A stretch of 64,000 bases of DNA from Xenophilus azovorans DSM 13620 (lineage in GTDB: Bacteria > Pseudomonadota > Gammaproteobacteria > Burkholderiales > Burkholderiaceae_C), in NCBI RefSeq assembly GCF_000745855.1, contig NZ_JQKD01000019.1, positions 1-64,000 on the forward strand. The letters run 5' to 3'. A program made the position numbers and the translations under genes. The notes beneath the pieces were generated by a model. That model was not told where the DNA came from. It searched no databases and saw only the letters and a list, made by a program, of their open reading frames with translations. Shown piece by piece: positions 16,940-25,641 of the stretch (its first letter is position 1; each line of letters begins with the position of its first letter).

Positions 16940-17860
16940 ATGTCCGCCCTTGCGCAGGTGGGTTTCATCGGGTTGGGCAACATGGGCGGCGCGATCGCCG
17001 AACGCCTCGCCCGCAGCGGCGCCGTCGCGCTGCACGTGTTCGACCGCGATCCGGCGGCGAGCGAACGCCTGGCCGCCCTCGGTGCAACGGCGCAGGCCAG
17101 CGCGCGCGCGGTGGCGGACACCGCCGCGCAGGTGTTCACCTGCCTGCCTTCGGTCGACGCCAGCCGTGCGGCACTGTTCGGGCCTGACGGTATCGCCGGC
17201 GGCAAGGCAGTGCGTCACTGCGTCGAGATGTCCACCATCGGCCCTGGCGCCATGCGCGAACTCGCCACGCGCCTGGAGGCCGCCGGCCTCGGAGCCCTGG
17301 ATGCGCCGGTTTCCGGCGGCGCCGCCGGCGCGCTGAAGGGCACGCTGGCGATCATGGTCTCCGGCGCTCCGGCAGTGCGCGAAGCGGCGGCACCGGTGCT
17401 GGCCGCCATCAGCCCGAAGGTCTTCACCATCAGCGACCGTGCCGGCGACGCGCAGGTCATGAAGCTGGTCAACAACCTGCTGGCAGCGGCCAACATGGCG
17501 ACATCCTTCGAAGCGCTGGTGCTGGGCGTCAAGCTGGGGCTGCAACCGGAAACCATCATCGAGGTCGTCAATGCCGGCAGCGGCCGCAACACCGGCATGG
17601 ACGACCGCAAGACCGGCGCCATCCTGTCGCGCCGCTTCGAGGGCCTGGGCAAGATCGCGCTGCTCGAAAAGGACATCGCGCTGGCTTTCGAGGTCGCGCG
17701 CGAGGCCGGCTTCCCGCTCGAGGCCACGCCGACCATCGGCGGCATGGCGCAGCTCTGGGAGCGCGCCGTGCAGCAAGGCATGGCCGGCGAGGACGTGTCG
17801 GCGCTGGTCAAGGTGGTGGAGCGCCGGGCCGGCGTCGAGGTGCACGGCCGCGCCGGGTGA
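16940..17860 (+). CDS. 3-hydroxyisobutyrate dehydrogenase family oxidoreductase
   Basis: A 306-residue NAD(P)-dependent beta-hydroxyacid dehydrogenase. The dinucleotide fold opens with VGFIGLGNMGGAIAERLA near residue 7. The substrate-binding DAPVSGGAAGALKGTLAIMVSG block is near 128, and the catalytic lysine is in QVMKLVNNLLAAAN near 174. It would oxidise a 3-hydroxyacid to the semialdehyde or reduce tartronate semialdehyde-like compounds. A -10-like TAGGAT lies shortly upstream. It converges with the D-2-hydroxyacid dehydrogenase gene, the stops being adjacent. The substrate is undetermined. Confidence 0.92.
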   Translation: MSALAQVGFIGLGNMGGAIAERLARSGAVALHVFDRDPAASERLAALGATAQASARAVADTAAQVFTCLPSVDASRAALFGPDGIAGGKAVRHCVEMSTIGPGAMRELATRLEAAGLGALDAPVSGGAAGALKGTLAIMVSGAPAVREAAAPVLAAISPKVFTISDRAGDAQVMKLVNNLLAAANMATSFEALVLGVKLGLQPETIIEVVNAGSGRNTGMDDRKTGAILSRRFEGLGKIALLEKDIALAFEVAREAGFPLEATPTIGGMAQLWERAVQQGMAGEDVSALVKVVERRAGVEVHGRAG

Positions 17861-18826
17861 TCAGGTGTGCGTCATGACGCGCATCGGGGTACCCGCGGCA
17901 AAGGCGAGGATGTTCTCCACGGCCTGCCCGAAGCACAGCGCATATTGCTCGTCGGTCACGTAGCCGGTGTGCGGGGTGAGGATCACGTTGTCCACCGCGC
18001 GCAGCGGATGCGGATCGGGCAGCGGCTCCTCTGCGAAGACGTCCAGTCCCGCGCCCGCGATGCGGCGTTCGCGCAATGCCTCCACCAGGGCCGCCTCGTC
18101 GACCAGTGCGCCGCGCGAGGTGTTGACCAGGTAAGCGGTGGGCTTCATCAGCGCCAGCTCACGCCTGCCGATCAGGCCGCGGGTGCTGTCGGCCAGCACC
18201 ATGTGCAGGCTCACCACATCGGAGCCGGACAGCAGTTCTTCCTGCGAGGCGAGCCGGGTGCCCGCGGCCGCTGCGCGCGCCTGCGTCATGTGGGGGCTCC
18301 AGGCCACGGTCTTCATGCCGAAGGCATGCGCGAGCGTGACGACCTGCGAGCCGGTGACGCCCAGGCCGACGACGCCGAGCGTCTTGCCGCGCAGGCTGCG
18401 TCCCAGGCCGGTCTGCCAGCCGCCTGCGTGCATGGCGGTGTTGTCGACGGCGATGCGCCGCATCAGCGCGAGCATCAGGCCCATGGCGAGTTCCGGCGCG
18501 GCATGCAGGATCGCCTCGGTCTTGCACACCGTGATGCCCAGGCGGCCGGCGGCAGCGAAGTCGATGTAGCGGTTGTGCGTGCCGGTGGTCACCAGCAGCC
18601 GCAGCCGCGGCAGCCGCTCCAGCAGGGCGGCGGTGAAGTGCGTGCGCTCGCGCTCCGTCACCACCACGTCGTAGGAAACCAGCCGCTGGGCGGCCTTGTC
18701 CTCGGTGTCCAGGTGGTCGTGGAAGAATTCCACGGTGGCCGTGCCATCCAGGCGCGACCAGTCGGTGGCCGACTGGAAGACGTGCAGGAAGTCGTTGATG
18801 ACCGCGGTGCGCAGCATGCGGGCCAT
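17861..18826 (-). CDS. D-2-hydroxyacid dehydrogenase
   Basis: A 321-residue NAD(P)-dependent dehydrogenase. The Rossmann motif is GVVGLGVTGSQVV, and the catalytic Arg/Glu/His set is in NTSRGALVDE, FAEEPLPD and LTPHTGYVT. It reduces a 2-ketoacid to a D-2-hydroxyacid or the reverse in the cytoplasm. The start at 18826 (MARMLRTAVIN) lies five bases past the stop of the double-CMD gene; the long frame upstream is antisense noise. It is the last gene of the reductase-ferredoxin-Bug-CMD operon, which suggests a late step on a ring-opened hydroxyacid. The ligand is not known. Confidence 0.92.
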   Translation of the reverse strand: MARMLRTAVINDFLHVFQSATDWSRLDGTATVEFFHDHLDTEDKAAQRLVSYDVVVTERERTHFTAALLERLPRLRLLVTTGTHNRYIDFAAAGRLGITVCKTEAILHAAPELAMGLMLALMRRIAVDNTAMHAGGWQTGLGRSLRGKTLGVVGLGVTGSQVVTLAHAFGMKTVAWSPHMTQARAAAAGTRLASQEELLSGSDVVSLHMVLADSTRGLIGRRELALMKPTAYLVNTSRGALVDEAALVEALRERRIAGAGLDVFAEEPLPDPHPLRAVDNVILTPHTGYVTDEQYALCFGQAVENILAFAAGTPMRVMTHT

Positions 18827-18831
18827 GCCGG

Positions 18832-19593
18832 TCAGGGAGTCGCCGCGCGCCGGTCGATTTCCTCGTCGAGGATCGGCATGCCCAGCTCGAAGCTCTGCAT
18901 GCCCAGCGTGGACGCGAGCTGCAGCACCTGGATGATCTCCGCCGGCGTCGCCCCGTGCCGCATTGCATTGCGCAGGTGCACCCGCAGCCCCTGCTCGTAC
19001 AGATGCGTGGTATTGGAATCGATCGCGATGTAGATCAGCTCCTTGAGCTTGGGCGCCAGATGGCCCGCTTCCCAGGGTACGGCGGAGAAGCGCAGGTAGG
19101 CGCGGAAGAACTTCGGCGACAGCGCGAGCACCTGGTCCCAGAACTCGCCCCAATAGCCGCGGATGCGGATGAACTCCTCCTTCATCGCCGCACGCTCGCT
19201 GTCGCTGACCAGCGGGATGGGTGCACCGGCCGCCGCCGCTTCCTCGAACAGCACCGGCACGCCGAAGGTGCAGCTGTGCAGGCCGAGTGCGGAGACCAGC
19301 TGGAACACTTCGACGATCTCCTGCCGCGTCGCTCCTTGCGCGAGTGCGTCGCGGATGTTCGCCCGCAGCGCCGGGGCGAACAGGTTCGTCGGCGTGGCGG
19401 TGAGCGACACCGCGATCAGTGCCCGATCCTTCGGCGCCAGCGTTCCGTGCACCGTGCTGGCGGCGAGCAGGTCGTCGAAGGCGCCCAGGAATTCCGGTGC
19501 CACTTCCAGGATGGCTTGCAGCGCATCGTTCCAGCGGCCGTGGCGCGCAATGAATTCTTCGCGTTGGCGCAGGTGGGTCTCGGTGCCTGTCAT
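18832..19593 (-). CDS. carboxymuconolactone decarboxylase-like protein with two CMD domains
   Basis: A 253-residue protein with tandem CMD/AhpD-type helical domains. The first (about 25-120) has PKDRALIAVSLTATPTN and NIRDALAQGATRQEIVEVFQ. The second (about 150-245) has PKLKELIYIAIDSNTTHLYE and MRHGATPAEIIQVLQLAS. The CxxC redox pair of AhpD is absent, favouring a decarboxylase or isomerase-like role over peroxidase chemistry. It sits between a Bug gene (three-base gap) and the D-2-hydroxyacid dehydrogenase. Confidence 0.85.
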   Translation of the reverse strand: MTGTETHLRQREEFIARHGRWNDALQAILEVAPEFLGAFDDLLAASTVHGTLAPKDRALIAVSLTATPTNLFAPALRANIRDALAQGATRQEIVEVFQLVSALGLHSCTFGVPVLFEEAAAAGAPIPLVSDSERAAMKEEFIRIRGYWGEFWDQVLALSPKFFRAYLRFSAVPWEAGHLAPKLKELIYIAIDSNTTHLYEQGLRVHLRNAMRHGATPAEIIQVLQLASTLGMQSFELGMPILDEEIDRRAATP

Positions 19594-19596
19594 GGC

Positions 19597-20568
19597 TCAG
19601 CTTCCCTTCACGCCCGCTGCCTTGATCAGGCGCGCCCAGCGTTCGCTGTCCTTCTCCAGGAACTGGCGGAACTCCGCCGGTGAGTTGGTTACCGTGATGG
19701 CGCCCAGTTCGCGCAGGCGGTCGCGCGTTTCCGGCTTGCTCAGCGACTGGTGGACGGCCGCGGCCAGCTTCTCCACGATCGGCGCGGGCGTGCCCGCCGG
19801 CGCCATCACGCCGAGCCACGGCACGGTGTCGACAAAGTTGGGGTAGCCTGATTCGGCCATGGTGGGCACGTCGGGGAAATCGGGAAGGCGGCGCGGTGTG
19901 CCGGCAGCCAGCACCTTCACCTGCTTCTGCTTCACCATGTCGGCGACGCCGATCATCGGATAGAACACCGAGCTGACCCGGCCCGCCATCACTTCGAGGA
20001 TGGCGTTCGCATTGCCGCGGAAGGGCACGTGGGTCATCCTGGTCCCGGAGAGCATCTCGAACAGGGCGCCACCCAGATGCCCCGACGAGCCGACGCCGGC
20101 CGAGGCATACGACACATCACCGGGCGCCGCCTTGGCAGTGCGCACCAGGTCCTGCACGGAATTCACCGGCGAGGTGGGTGGCACCAGCAGCATCAGCGGC
20201 AGGATGCAGACCTCGGTGATCGGCGCGAAGTCCTTGATCGGGTCGAAGCGCAGCTTGTCCATCAACAACTGGTTGGTCAGGTGCGTATGGGCGGTGAACA
20301 GCAAGGTGTAGCCGTCCGGCGGCGCCTGGCCGACGAAATCGGTGGCGATGTTGCCGCTGGCGCCCGTCTTGTTCTCGATGACGACCGACTGCTTGAGGAT
20401 CTCGCCCAGGTCCTTGGCCAGATGCCGCGCGATCACGTCGGTAGGTCCGCCGGCGGCGAAGCCGAGCACCATCTTGATCGGCCTGCCCGGATAGGCCTGG
20501 GCCATGGCCGTGGATGTCATCGCCAGTGCCAGGCCGGCGGCGAGCATGAGCGTGCGAAGGATAGGCAT
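19597..20568 (-). CDS. Bug-family periplasmic solute-binding protein (TctC-like)
   Basis: A 323-residue extracytoplasmic receptor of the Bug/TctC family, which bind carboxylates and other small solutes. A signal peptide ends at AMAQA, and the first domain carries GFAAGGPTDVIARHLA, the ligand-backbone loop of the family. The ATG follows AGGAGA. There is no tctA/tctB permease gene near it. The sequence is strikingly close to the Bug protein at 28076-29044 (shared NKxGASGNIA, TAHTHL/AAHTHL and DPIKDF blocks), suggesting duplication and similar ligands. It lies in the operon that begins with the ferredoxin reductase. Confidence 0.92.
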   Translation of the reverse strand: MPILRTLMLAAGLALAMTSTAMAQAYPGRPIKMVLGFAAGGPTDVIARHLAKDLGEILKQSVVIENKTGASGNIATDFVGQAPPDGYTLLFTAHTHLTNQLLMDKLRFDPIKDFAPITEVCILPLMLLVPPTSPVNSVQDLVRTAKAAPGDVSYASAGVGSSGHLGGALFEMLSGTRMTHVPFRGNANAILEVMAGRVSSVFYPMIGVADMVKQKQVKVLAAGTPRRLPDFPDVPTMAESGYPNFVDTVPWLGVMAPAGTPAPIVEKLAAAVHQSLSKPETRDRLRELGAITVTNSPAEFRQFLEKDSERWARLIKAAGVKGS

Positions 20569-20598
20569 GGTGTCTCCTGCTTTTTGAAGGTCGCGAGC

Positions 20599-20919
20599 TC
20601 AGTACTGCGAAACGGGGATGCGGACCGTCAGCCCTTCGAGGCCGGGATGGATGCGGATCTGGCAGGTGAGCCGGCTGCAGGGCTCGACGTCGAGCGCGCC
20701 TTCGAGCAGGTGGCGTTCGTCGGCTTCGGGCGGCGAAACGCGCGCCAGGTGATCCGGGTCGATATAGGCGTGGCAGGTGGCGCAGCTGCAGCTGCCACCG
20801 CAGTCGCCGACGATGCCCGGAACCATGTTGTCCAGGGCCGTCTGCATGACGGAGGTGCCGTCCTCGGCGTTCACTTCGTGACGGGTGCCGTCGTGTTCGA
20901 TGTAGGTGATGCGGGTCAT
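20599..20919 (-). CDS. putidaredoxin-like [2Fe-2S] ferredoxin
   Basis: A 106-residue vertebrate/putidaredoxin-type ferredoxin that shuttles electrons from an FAD reductase to a P450. The cluster cysteines are in GDCGGSCSCATCHAYID (C-x5-C-x2-C) and RLTCQI. The length and the ending RIPVSQY match putidaredoxin, whose last residue is an aromatic Trp used in partner recognition; here it is Tyr. The ATGA overlap with the reductase gene shows coupling. The obvious client is the P450 at 25642-26892, a separate operon on the same strand. Biogenesis ferredoxins look similar, but the reductase partner argues for monooxygenase transfer. Confidence 0.93.
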   Translation of the reverse strand: MTRITYIEHDGTRHEVNAEDGTSVMQTALDNMVPGIVGDCGGSCSCATCHAYIDPDHLARVSPPEADERHLLEGALDVEPCSRLTCQIRIHPGLEGLTVRIPVSQY

Positions 20920-22145
20920 TGCGGCAGCAGGGCTTTCAGCGGAATGGAAGGGTCGGCCAGGGTGGCGGCGGGCGCGCGCACGCGGGCCGCCACCAGGCGC
21001 CTGGCGAACATGAAATCGGGCGCGCGGTTGACGGCGTCGGCCGCGATCAGCACGCCGTCGCGCAGGTAGAAGGCGCAGAAGTGCCGGTCGGCCGGATTGC
21101 CGCGCAGCACCACGTTGTCGAAGCCGTCGCTGATGCCGGCCATCTGCAGCTTCAGCTCGTACTGGTCCGACCAGAACCAGGGCACCGGGTGGTAAGGCTG
21201 GGGCTTGCCGCAGATGCTCGCGGCCACCGTGCGCGCCTGCTCGGTCGCGTTCGGTACCGATTCCAGCCGCAGGCGGCGCCCCAGCAGATCGTTTGGATGA
21301 TTGGCGCAGTCGCCCACCGCGTAGATGTCCGGGTCGGACGTAGCGGCGTGTTCGTCGACAAGGATGCCGTCGCCGACATCCAGCCCCGCGTCCTTGGCGA
21401 TTTGCACGTTCGGAACGAGCCCGATGCCGACCAGCACGACGTCGGCCTCGATGCGCTCGCCGCCCGCGACGCGGATGGCGACCACCCGGCCGTCGCGCTG
21501 CTCCAGGGCCTCGACCGTGCAACCGGTGCGGACCGTCACGCCCGCCTCCCGGTGGACCTCTTCGTAGAACGCGGACATCTGCGGTGCGGCGACGCGCCCC
21601 AGCACCCGCTGCGCCGCTTCCACCACCGTCACGTCCAGCCCCTGGCCACGCGCCACGGCAGCGACTTCCAGGCCGATGTAGCCGCCGCCGATAACGATCA
21701 GCGTGCGGGCACGGCCGAACTCGGCGCGGATCGCGGCCACGTCGTCCAGCGTGCGCAGGTACAGCACGTTGGGCGCCGACGCGCCGGGCAGCGGCAGGCG
21801 CCGCGCCTCGCCGCCGGTGGCCAGCACCAGCTTGTCGTACCCGAGAAACTGGCCGTCAGCCAGTGCCAGCCGGCGCGCGGCGCGGTCGATGGCCGTGACC
21901 TGGCAGCCCAGCTTCAGTTCGATTGCTGCCTTTTCGTAGGTGGCGCGCGGCTTGATGTGCAAGCTGTCGGTGGTCGCCTGGCCGGCCAGGTAGGCCTTGG
22001 ACAGCGGCGGGCGGCGGTAAGGCAGGTGCGCCTCGGTGCCGACCAGCACGATCCGTCCTTCGTAGCCCTGCTGGCGCAGTGCGCTAGCGACCTCGCTGCC
22101 GGCCTGGCCGGCGCCGACAATGACCGCGCCTTGCGTCGTATTCAT
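20916..22145 (-). CDS. NAD(P)H-dependent ferredoxin reductase, putidaredoxin-reductase type
   Basis: A 409-residue FAD flavoprotein passing electrons from NADH to the adjacent ferredoxin. The FAD-binding GAVIVGAGQAGSEVASALR starts at residue 7. The HLPYRRPPLSKAYL active-site helix follows, then the NADH-binding VIGGGYIGLEVAA and the second FAD motif TSDPDIYAVGDCANH. Length and order fit putidaredoxin or rhodocoxin reductase. The start at 22145 (MNTTQGAV) is chosen because the upstream extension is not family-like. It is the first gene of a five-gene minus-strand operon and diverges from the bicupin gene across a 204-base region holding a TTGC-N7-GCAA site. Confidence 0.93.
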   Translation of the reverse strand: MNTTQGAVIVGAGQAGSEVASALRQQGYEGRIVLVGTEAHLPYRRPPLSKAYLAGQATTDSLHIKPRATYEKAAIELKLGCQVTAIDRAARRLALADGQFLGYDKLVLATGGEARRLPLPGASAPNVLYLRTLDDVAAIRAEFGRARTLIVIGGGYIGLEVAAVARGQGLDVTVVEAAQRVLGRVAAPQMSAFYEEVHREAGVTVRTGCTVEALEQRDGRVVAIRVAGGERIEADVVLVGIGLVPNVQIAKDAGLDVGDGILVDEHAATSDPDIYAVGDCANHPNDLLGRRLRLESVPNATEQARTVAASICGKPQPYHPVPWFWSDQYELKLQMAGISDGFDNVVLRGNPADRHFCAFYLRDGVLIAADAVNRAPDFMFARRLVAARVRAPAATLADPSIPLKALLPQ

Positions 22146-22204
22146 GACCGTGGATGCTATGCAGGCGCATCCCCGGGTGCCACCCGTGCAGCCGGATAGA
22201 AGCT

Positions 22205-22219
22205 TTGCAAGTTGCGCAA
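22205..22219. promoter_or_regulatory. TTGC-N7-GCAA LysR-type box, copy 1
   Basis: TTGC (22205-22208) and GCAA (22216-22219) form an inverted repeat with the T-N11-A geometry of LysR boxes. The site lies 60 bases ahead of the reductase start and 131 ahead of the bicupin start. It matches the copy at 27986-28000 at 14 of 16 positions including flanks (CTTTGCNNGTTGCGCAA). Confidence 0.55.
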
Positions 22220-22349
22220 GACGCGCCCTGCACCTGCTTGCGGCGCGTGCAAGGGTTCTTTGCATGAGCGCCGGTTGTGCGGGCACCGCCGCCCGTTTAG
22301 CCTCTCCAGCTTCGACCCCGTACCCCATGACCTACGCTGGAGACACCCG

Positions 22350-23168
22350 ATGATGGAATCACGCACCGCCCCGTCGGCGGCCGAGGCACCCGCCTGGCTG
22401 CCGATCCGCCGCTACGACCTCGCGCTGCAGCGCGACGCGCGCTGGCAGGATGCCGGCGGCGGGGTCGAGCAGCGCGACCTCGGGCTCGGCGGCGCCAGCG
22501 AGGGCGCGATGCAGGGCCGGCAGCTACGGGCGGCCCGCCAGGCGGATCTGCCCGAAGCGCTGCGCCAGGCCGGGACCCATTTCCACCTGTTCTATGTTGT
22601 GCAGGGCCAGCTCACGCTGGAAGGCCCGGACGACGTCCGCACCGTGCTGCAAGCCGGCGACTGCATCCACCAACCCGCGTTGGGGCGGCAGCACCGCATC
22701 ACCTTGTCCGAGGGCGCCGAGGTGCTGGAACTGGCGGTCCCGGCCAAGCCCACGCTGGCCGGCAAGGAGCTCGAACTCGAGAGCAGCCAGCAGGCCGCGC
22801 AGCCGGTCATCAACCGCGACCGGCCCGAAGCCTACATCCAGGGCGATGGTCCGCGGTCCTACTTCCTGTACCGGGACCTCGGCGTCGCCGCGGCCACCGG
22901 CCGGCGCGTTCACATCCACATCCTGAAGGCAACGGCGCCTTCCGCGCCCGGCGGGACCGGCGCGCACAAGCATTCGATGTGCCAGCTCTTCTATGTGTTC
23001 CGGGGCTGGGCCGACCTGGAAGTGGAAGGCCACGAAAGCGTGCGCATGCACGGCGGCGACGCCATGTGCATCTCCGCCGGGACCAGGCACAACGTCCCGG
23101 CGTTCTCGCCGGACTACGCGATCCTCGAACTCTGCATCCCGGCCGACTACGACACCGTGGGGACCTGA
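22350..23168 (+). CDS. bicupin domain protein
   Basis: A 272-residue protein with two cupin barrels. The first contains GTHFHLFYVVQGQLTLEG and AGDCIHQPALGRQHRI. The second contains GAHKHSMCQLFYVFRGWADLEVEG and GGDAMCISAGTRHNVP. The histidine and glutamine/glutamate positions fit metal binding, better kept in the second barrel (H-x-H, then H). Relatives include gentisate-type dioxygenases and non-catalytic binders; the sequence alone does not decide. It forms a two-gene operon with the FAH-family hydrolase (three-base gap). The pairing is reminiscent of ring-cleaving dioxygenase followed by C-C hydrolase, but that is inference. Confidence 0.8.
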   Translation: MMESRTAPSAAEAPAWLPIRRYDLALQRDARWQDAGGGVEQRDLGLGGASEGAMQGRQLRAARQADLPEALRQAGTHFHLFYVVQGQLTLEGPDDVRTVLQAGDCIHQPALGRQHRITLSEGAEVLELAVPAKPTLAGKELELESSQQAAQPVINRDRPEAYIQGDGPRSYFLYRDLGVAAATGRRVHIHILKATAPSAPGGTGAHKHSMCQLFYVFRGWADLEVEGHESVRMHGGDAMCISAGTRHNVPAFSPDYAILELCIPADYDTVGT

Positions 23169-23171
23169 AGC

Positions 23172-24185
23172 ATGAAGCTCGCAACCCTCAGGCGCCCGGG
23201 GCGGCGCGATGGTGAACTCGTGGTGGTCAGCCGCGACCTGAAGCGCTGCGCCAGCGCCGCCGCCGTGGCGCCCCACCTGCAGCGCGCGCTGGACGATTGG
23301 GACGTCATCGCACCGTCCTTGCAGCAGTTGTACGAACGCCTGAACGACGGCGCCATCGCCGATGCGATGGACCTTGATCCCGCCGCCTGCGAGTCGCCGC
23401 TGCCTCGCGCCTACCAGTGGCTGGACGGCTCGGCCTACCTGAATCACGTGGAGCTGGTGCGCAAAGCGCGCGGCGCACAGGTCCCCGCCTCGTTCTACGA
23501 AGACCCGTTGATGTACCAGGGCGGATCCGACAGCTTCATCGGCCCGCGCGGGAACATCGTCGCGGACGAGCCGTGGGGCATCGACTTCGAGGCCGAGGTG
23601 ACGGTCGTCACCGGCGACGTGCCGCTCGGCGCCACGCCGGAGCAGGCGCACGCCGCGGTCCGGCTGGTGATGCTCGCGAACGACGTCTCGCTGCGGCACG
23701 TGCTGCGCACCGAGATCGCCAAGGAGCTGGGCTTCGTTCAATCCAAGCCGGCCACCGCGTTCACGCCGGTGGCGGTGACGCCCGACGAACTCGGCCCGGC
23801 CTGGGAAGGCGCCCGCGTCCACCTGCCGATGATGGTCCACCTCAACGGCAAGCTGTTCGGCAAGCCGCATGCCGGTGAAGGCATGACCTTCGACTTTTCG
23901 CGCCTGATCGCGCATGCAGCACGCACGCGCGACATCGAGGCGGGGTCGATCTTCGGCTCCGGAACGGTGTCGAACAAGCAGGGCAGCCTGTGGGGCTCGA
24001 GTGTCGAGAACGGCGGCGTCGGCTATTGCTGCATTGCCGAGGTGCGCATGTACGAGACGATCGAACGCGGGCAAGCGCAGACCGAATTCATGCGCCATGG
24101 CGATACCGTCCGCATCGAGATGTTCGATGCCGGCGGCCGTTCCGTGTTCGGTGCCATCGAGAACCGGGTAGTGCCGCTGCCCTGA
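23172..24185 (+). CDS. fumarylacetoacetate hydrolase family protein
   Basis: A 337-residue FAH-superfamily enzyme, the group that hydrolyses fumarylacetoacetate, acylpyruvates and 2-oxo-dienoates with a divalent metal. Metal ligands are likely in PWGIDFEAEVTVVTGD (E-x-E) and the downstream LANDVSLRHVL. The C-terminal catalytic block GSIFGSGTVSNKQGSLWG is well kept. It has the longer N-terminal domain of the fumarylacetoacetase-like subgroup. It follows the bicupin gene by three bases, and a strong intrinsic terminator for the facing Bug gene follows it. The natural substrate is probably a ring-cleavage product. Confidence 0.88.
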   Translation: MKLATLRRPGRRDGELVVVSRDLKRCASAAAVAPHLQRALDDWDVIAPSLQQLYERLNDGAIADAMDLDPAACESPLPRAYQWLDGSAYLNHVELVRKARGAQVPASFYEDPLMYQGGSDSFIGPRGNIVADEPWGIDFEAEVTVVTGDVPLGATPEQAHAAVRLVMLANDVSLRHVLRTEIAKELGFVQSKPATAFTPVAVTPDELGPAWEGARVHLPMMVHLNGKLFGKPHAGEGMTFDFSRLIAHAARTRDIEAGSIFGSGTVSNKQGSLWGSSVENGGVGYCCIAEVRMYETIERGQAQTEFMRHGDTVRIEMFDAGGRSVFGAIENRVVPLP

Positions 24186-24198
24186 CGCAACGCCCCAT

Positions 24199-24226
24199 GA
24201 AAAAGCGCCCGCTGCGTGCGGGCGTC
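24199..24226 (-). terminator. intrinsic terminator of the P450-CMD-Bug operon
   Basis: On the minus strand a GC-rich hairpin (CGCCCGC at 24206-24212 pairing with GCGGGCG at 24218-24224, five-base loop) is followed by five Ts (24204-24200). It lies 20 bases past the Bug stop and may also stop the converging FAH transcript. Confidence 0.75.
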
Positions 24227-24245
24227 CTGCCTTGGATTCACGCCC

Positions 24246-25223
24246 TCACTGCGTGTTGCCCAGCGACTTCAGCAACTTGTCCCACTTCTCGATCTCCGAG
24301 CGGAACACGCCGGCGAACTGCTCGGAACTGATTGTCGAGCGCTCCATGCCGAAGTCGGCCAGTTTCTCGGCCACCTCCGGCCGCCCGCTCCCTTCGCGAA
24401 TGGCGCCCGCCAGCCTGGCCACCACGTCGCGCGGCGTGTTCACCGGCGCGAAGTAGCCGAGCCAGAAGCTCACGTCGTAGTCAGGCACGCCGCTCTCGTG
24501 CACCGTCGGCACGTCCGGCAACACCTTGCTGCGCTGCAGGGTGCTGACTGCCAGCGCGCGCAGCCGGCCGGCCTTCACCAGTTGCCCCGATCCCGGAATG
24601 GTGTCGAAACCCACCTGGATCTGGCCTCCGACCAGCGCGTTGACGGCCGGGCCTCCGCCCTGGAACGGCACGTGCACGATGTCGACGCCCGCCATGCGCT
24701 TGAACAGTTCGGCCGCGAGATGGTTCGACGAGCCGCGGCCCGACGATCCATAGTTCAGCTTGCCCGGGTTGGCCTTGGCGTAGGCGAGCAATTCACGGAT
24801 GTTCTTTACCGGAACATCCGGGTTCACGACGATCAGGAAGGGCGCGGCGCCGAGCATCGCCACCGGCCTCAGCACCGATTGGATGTCGATCTTGGCGTTC
24901 TCGTTCTGCACCGTGGCCGAGGTCGTGATGGTGGAGGAGTGGAACAGCAGCGTGTGGCCGTCCGCCTTGGCCTGGGCCACGGTCGCGATGCCGATGGCGC
25001 CGGCGGCGCCCGGGCGGTTGTCGATCACCATGGGCTGGCCCAACGCGGCCGCCAGCGGCGCTGCCATCAGGCGGGCGGCGGGGTCCACCACGCCGCCGGG
25101 CGGGTAGGGCACCACGACGCGAATCGGCTGCGACGGAAAGTCCTGGGCGCGGGCGGCGCCCGCACTCGCCAGCATGGCTGCGGCGGCGGCGCGCAGGACG
25201 CTTCTTCGGTCTAGGGTTTGCAA
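24246..25223 (-). CDS. Bug-family periplasmic solute-binding protein, TTG start
   Basis: A 325-residue Bug receptor with the signature loop PYPPGGVVDPAARLM and the second-domain YGSSGRGSSNHLAAELF. The start is a TTG at 25223, favoured by AGGAGA seven bases upstream. No ATG is available at the right place, and the longer frame overlaps the upstream gene. The N-terminus LDRRSVLRAAAAAMLAS ending ARAQ suggests Tat-type export. It is the last gene of the P450-CMD operon, so it may capture the P450 substrate. No cognate membrane permease is present in the window. Confidence 0.88.
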   Translation of the reverse strand: MQTLDRRSVLRAAAAAMLASAGAARAQDFPSQPIRVVVPYPPGGVVDPAARLMAAPLAAALGQPMVIDNRPGAAGAIGIATVAQAKADGHTLLFHSSTITTSATVQNENAKIDIQSVLRPVAMLGAAPFLIVVNPDVPVKNIRELLAYAKANPGKLNYGSSGRGSSNHLAAELFKRMAGVDIVHVPFQGGGPAVNALVGGQIQVGFDTIPGSGQLVKAGRLRALAVSTLQRSKVLPDVPTVHESGVPDYDVSFWLGYFAPVNTPRDVVARLAGAIREGSGRPEVAEKLADFGMERSTISSEQFAGVFRSEIEKWDKLLKSLGNTQ

Positions 25224-25251
25224 TGGGGTCTCCTGTTGTTGCTTCGTGGGA

Positions 25252-25641
25252 TCAGTAAGCAATGCCGCGCGCCCGAAAGGTCTCTTCGGCGATGCGCGCG
25301 GCCTCGTTGGCCGCCGGGAAGCCGCAGTAGATGACCGCGTGCAGGATCACCTCCTTCAGCTGGGCCGGCGTGCAGCCGTTGTTGAGGGCGGCGTTCATGT
25401 GGATCGTGAGTTCGTGTTGGCGGCCCAGCGCGGTCAGCATGGCGACGGTCACCAGGCTGCGGGTGGCGCGGTCCATGTCGGGGCGCGCCCAGACGGAACC
25501 CATCGCCAGTTCCGACAGCGCGCGCAGTTCGCGGTTGAAATCGTTGGCGCTGGCTTCTCGCCTCGCCGCGTAGTCCTCGCCGGCGAATGAGCGCATCACC
25601 TCCAGGCCGCGGGCACGCAGTTGGTCGACGGTGGTGGTCAT
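25252..25641 (-). CDS. carboxymuconolactone decarboxylase family protein
   Basis: A 129-residue single-domain CMD protein resembling PcaC (4-carboxymuconolactone decarboxylase). MRSFAGEDYAARR opens the chain, followed by LAMGSVWARPDMDRATRSLVTVAML and GCTPAQLKEVILHAVIYCGFPAANEA, the core helices of the family. It could decarboxylate a gamma-lactone formed from a ring-fission product. Its ATG immediately abuts the P450 stop (TGAATG), so the two are translated together. A hydroperoxidase role is unlikely, since only one cysteine is present. Confidence 0.88.
   Translation of the reverse strand: MTTTVDQLRARGLEVMRSFAGEDYAARREASANDFNRELRALSELAMGSVWARPDMDRATRSLVTVAMLTALGRQHELTIHMNAALNNGCTPAQLKEVILHAVIYCGFPAANEAARIAEETFRARGIAY

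Noticed and set aside
17861-19819. 652-codon reading of the D-2-hydroxyacid dehydrogenase frame
   Set aside because: The extra 330 codons lie out of frame over the CMD gene and resemble no protein; the true start is near 18826.
25252-25262. Start of the Bug gene at 25262 inside the CMD gene
   Set aside because: That codon is also TTG and lacks a ribosome-binding site, whereas TTG at 25223 has AGGAGA at correct spacing and gives a normal export signal.
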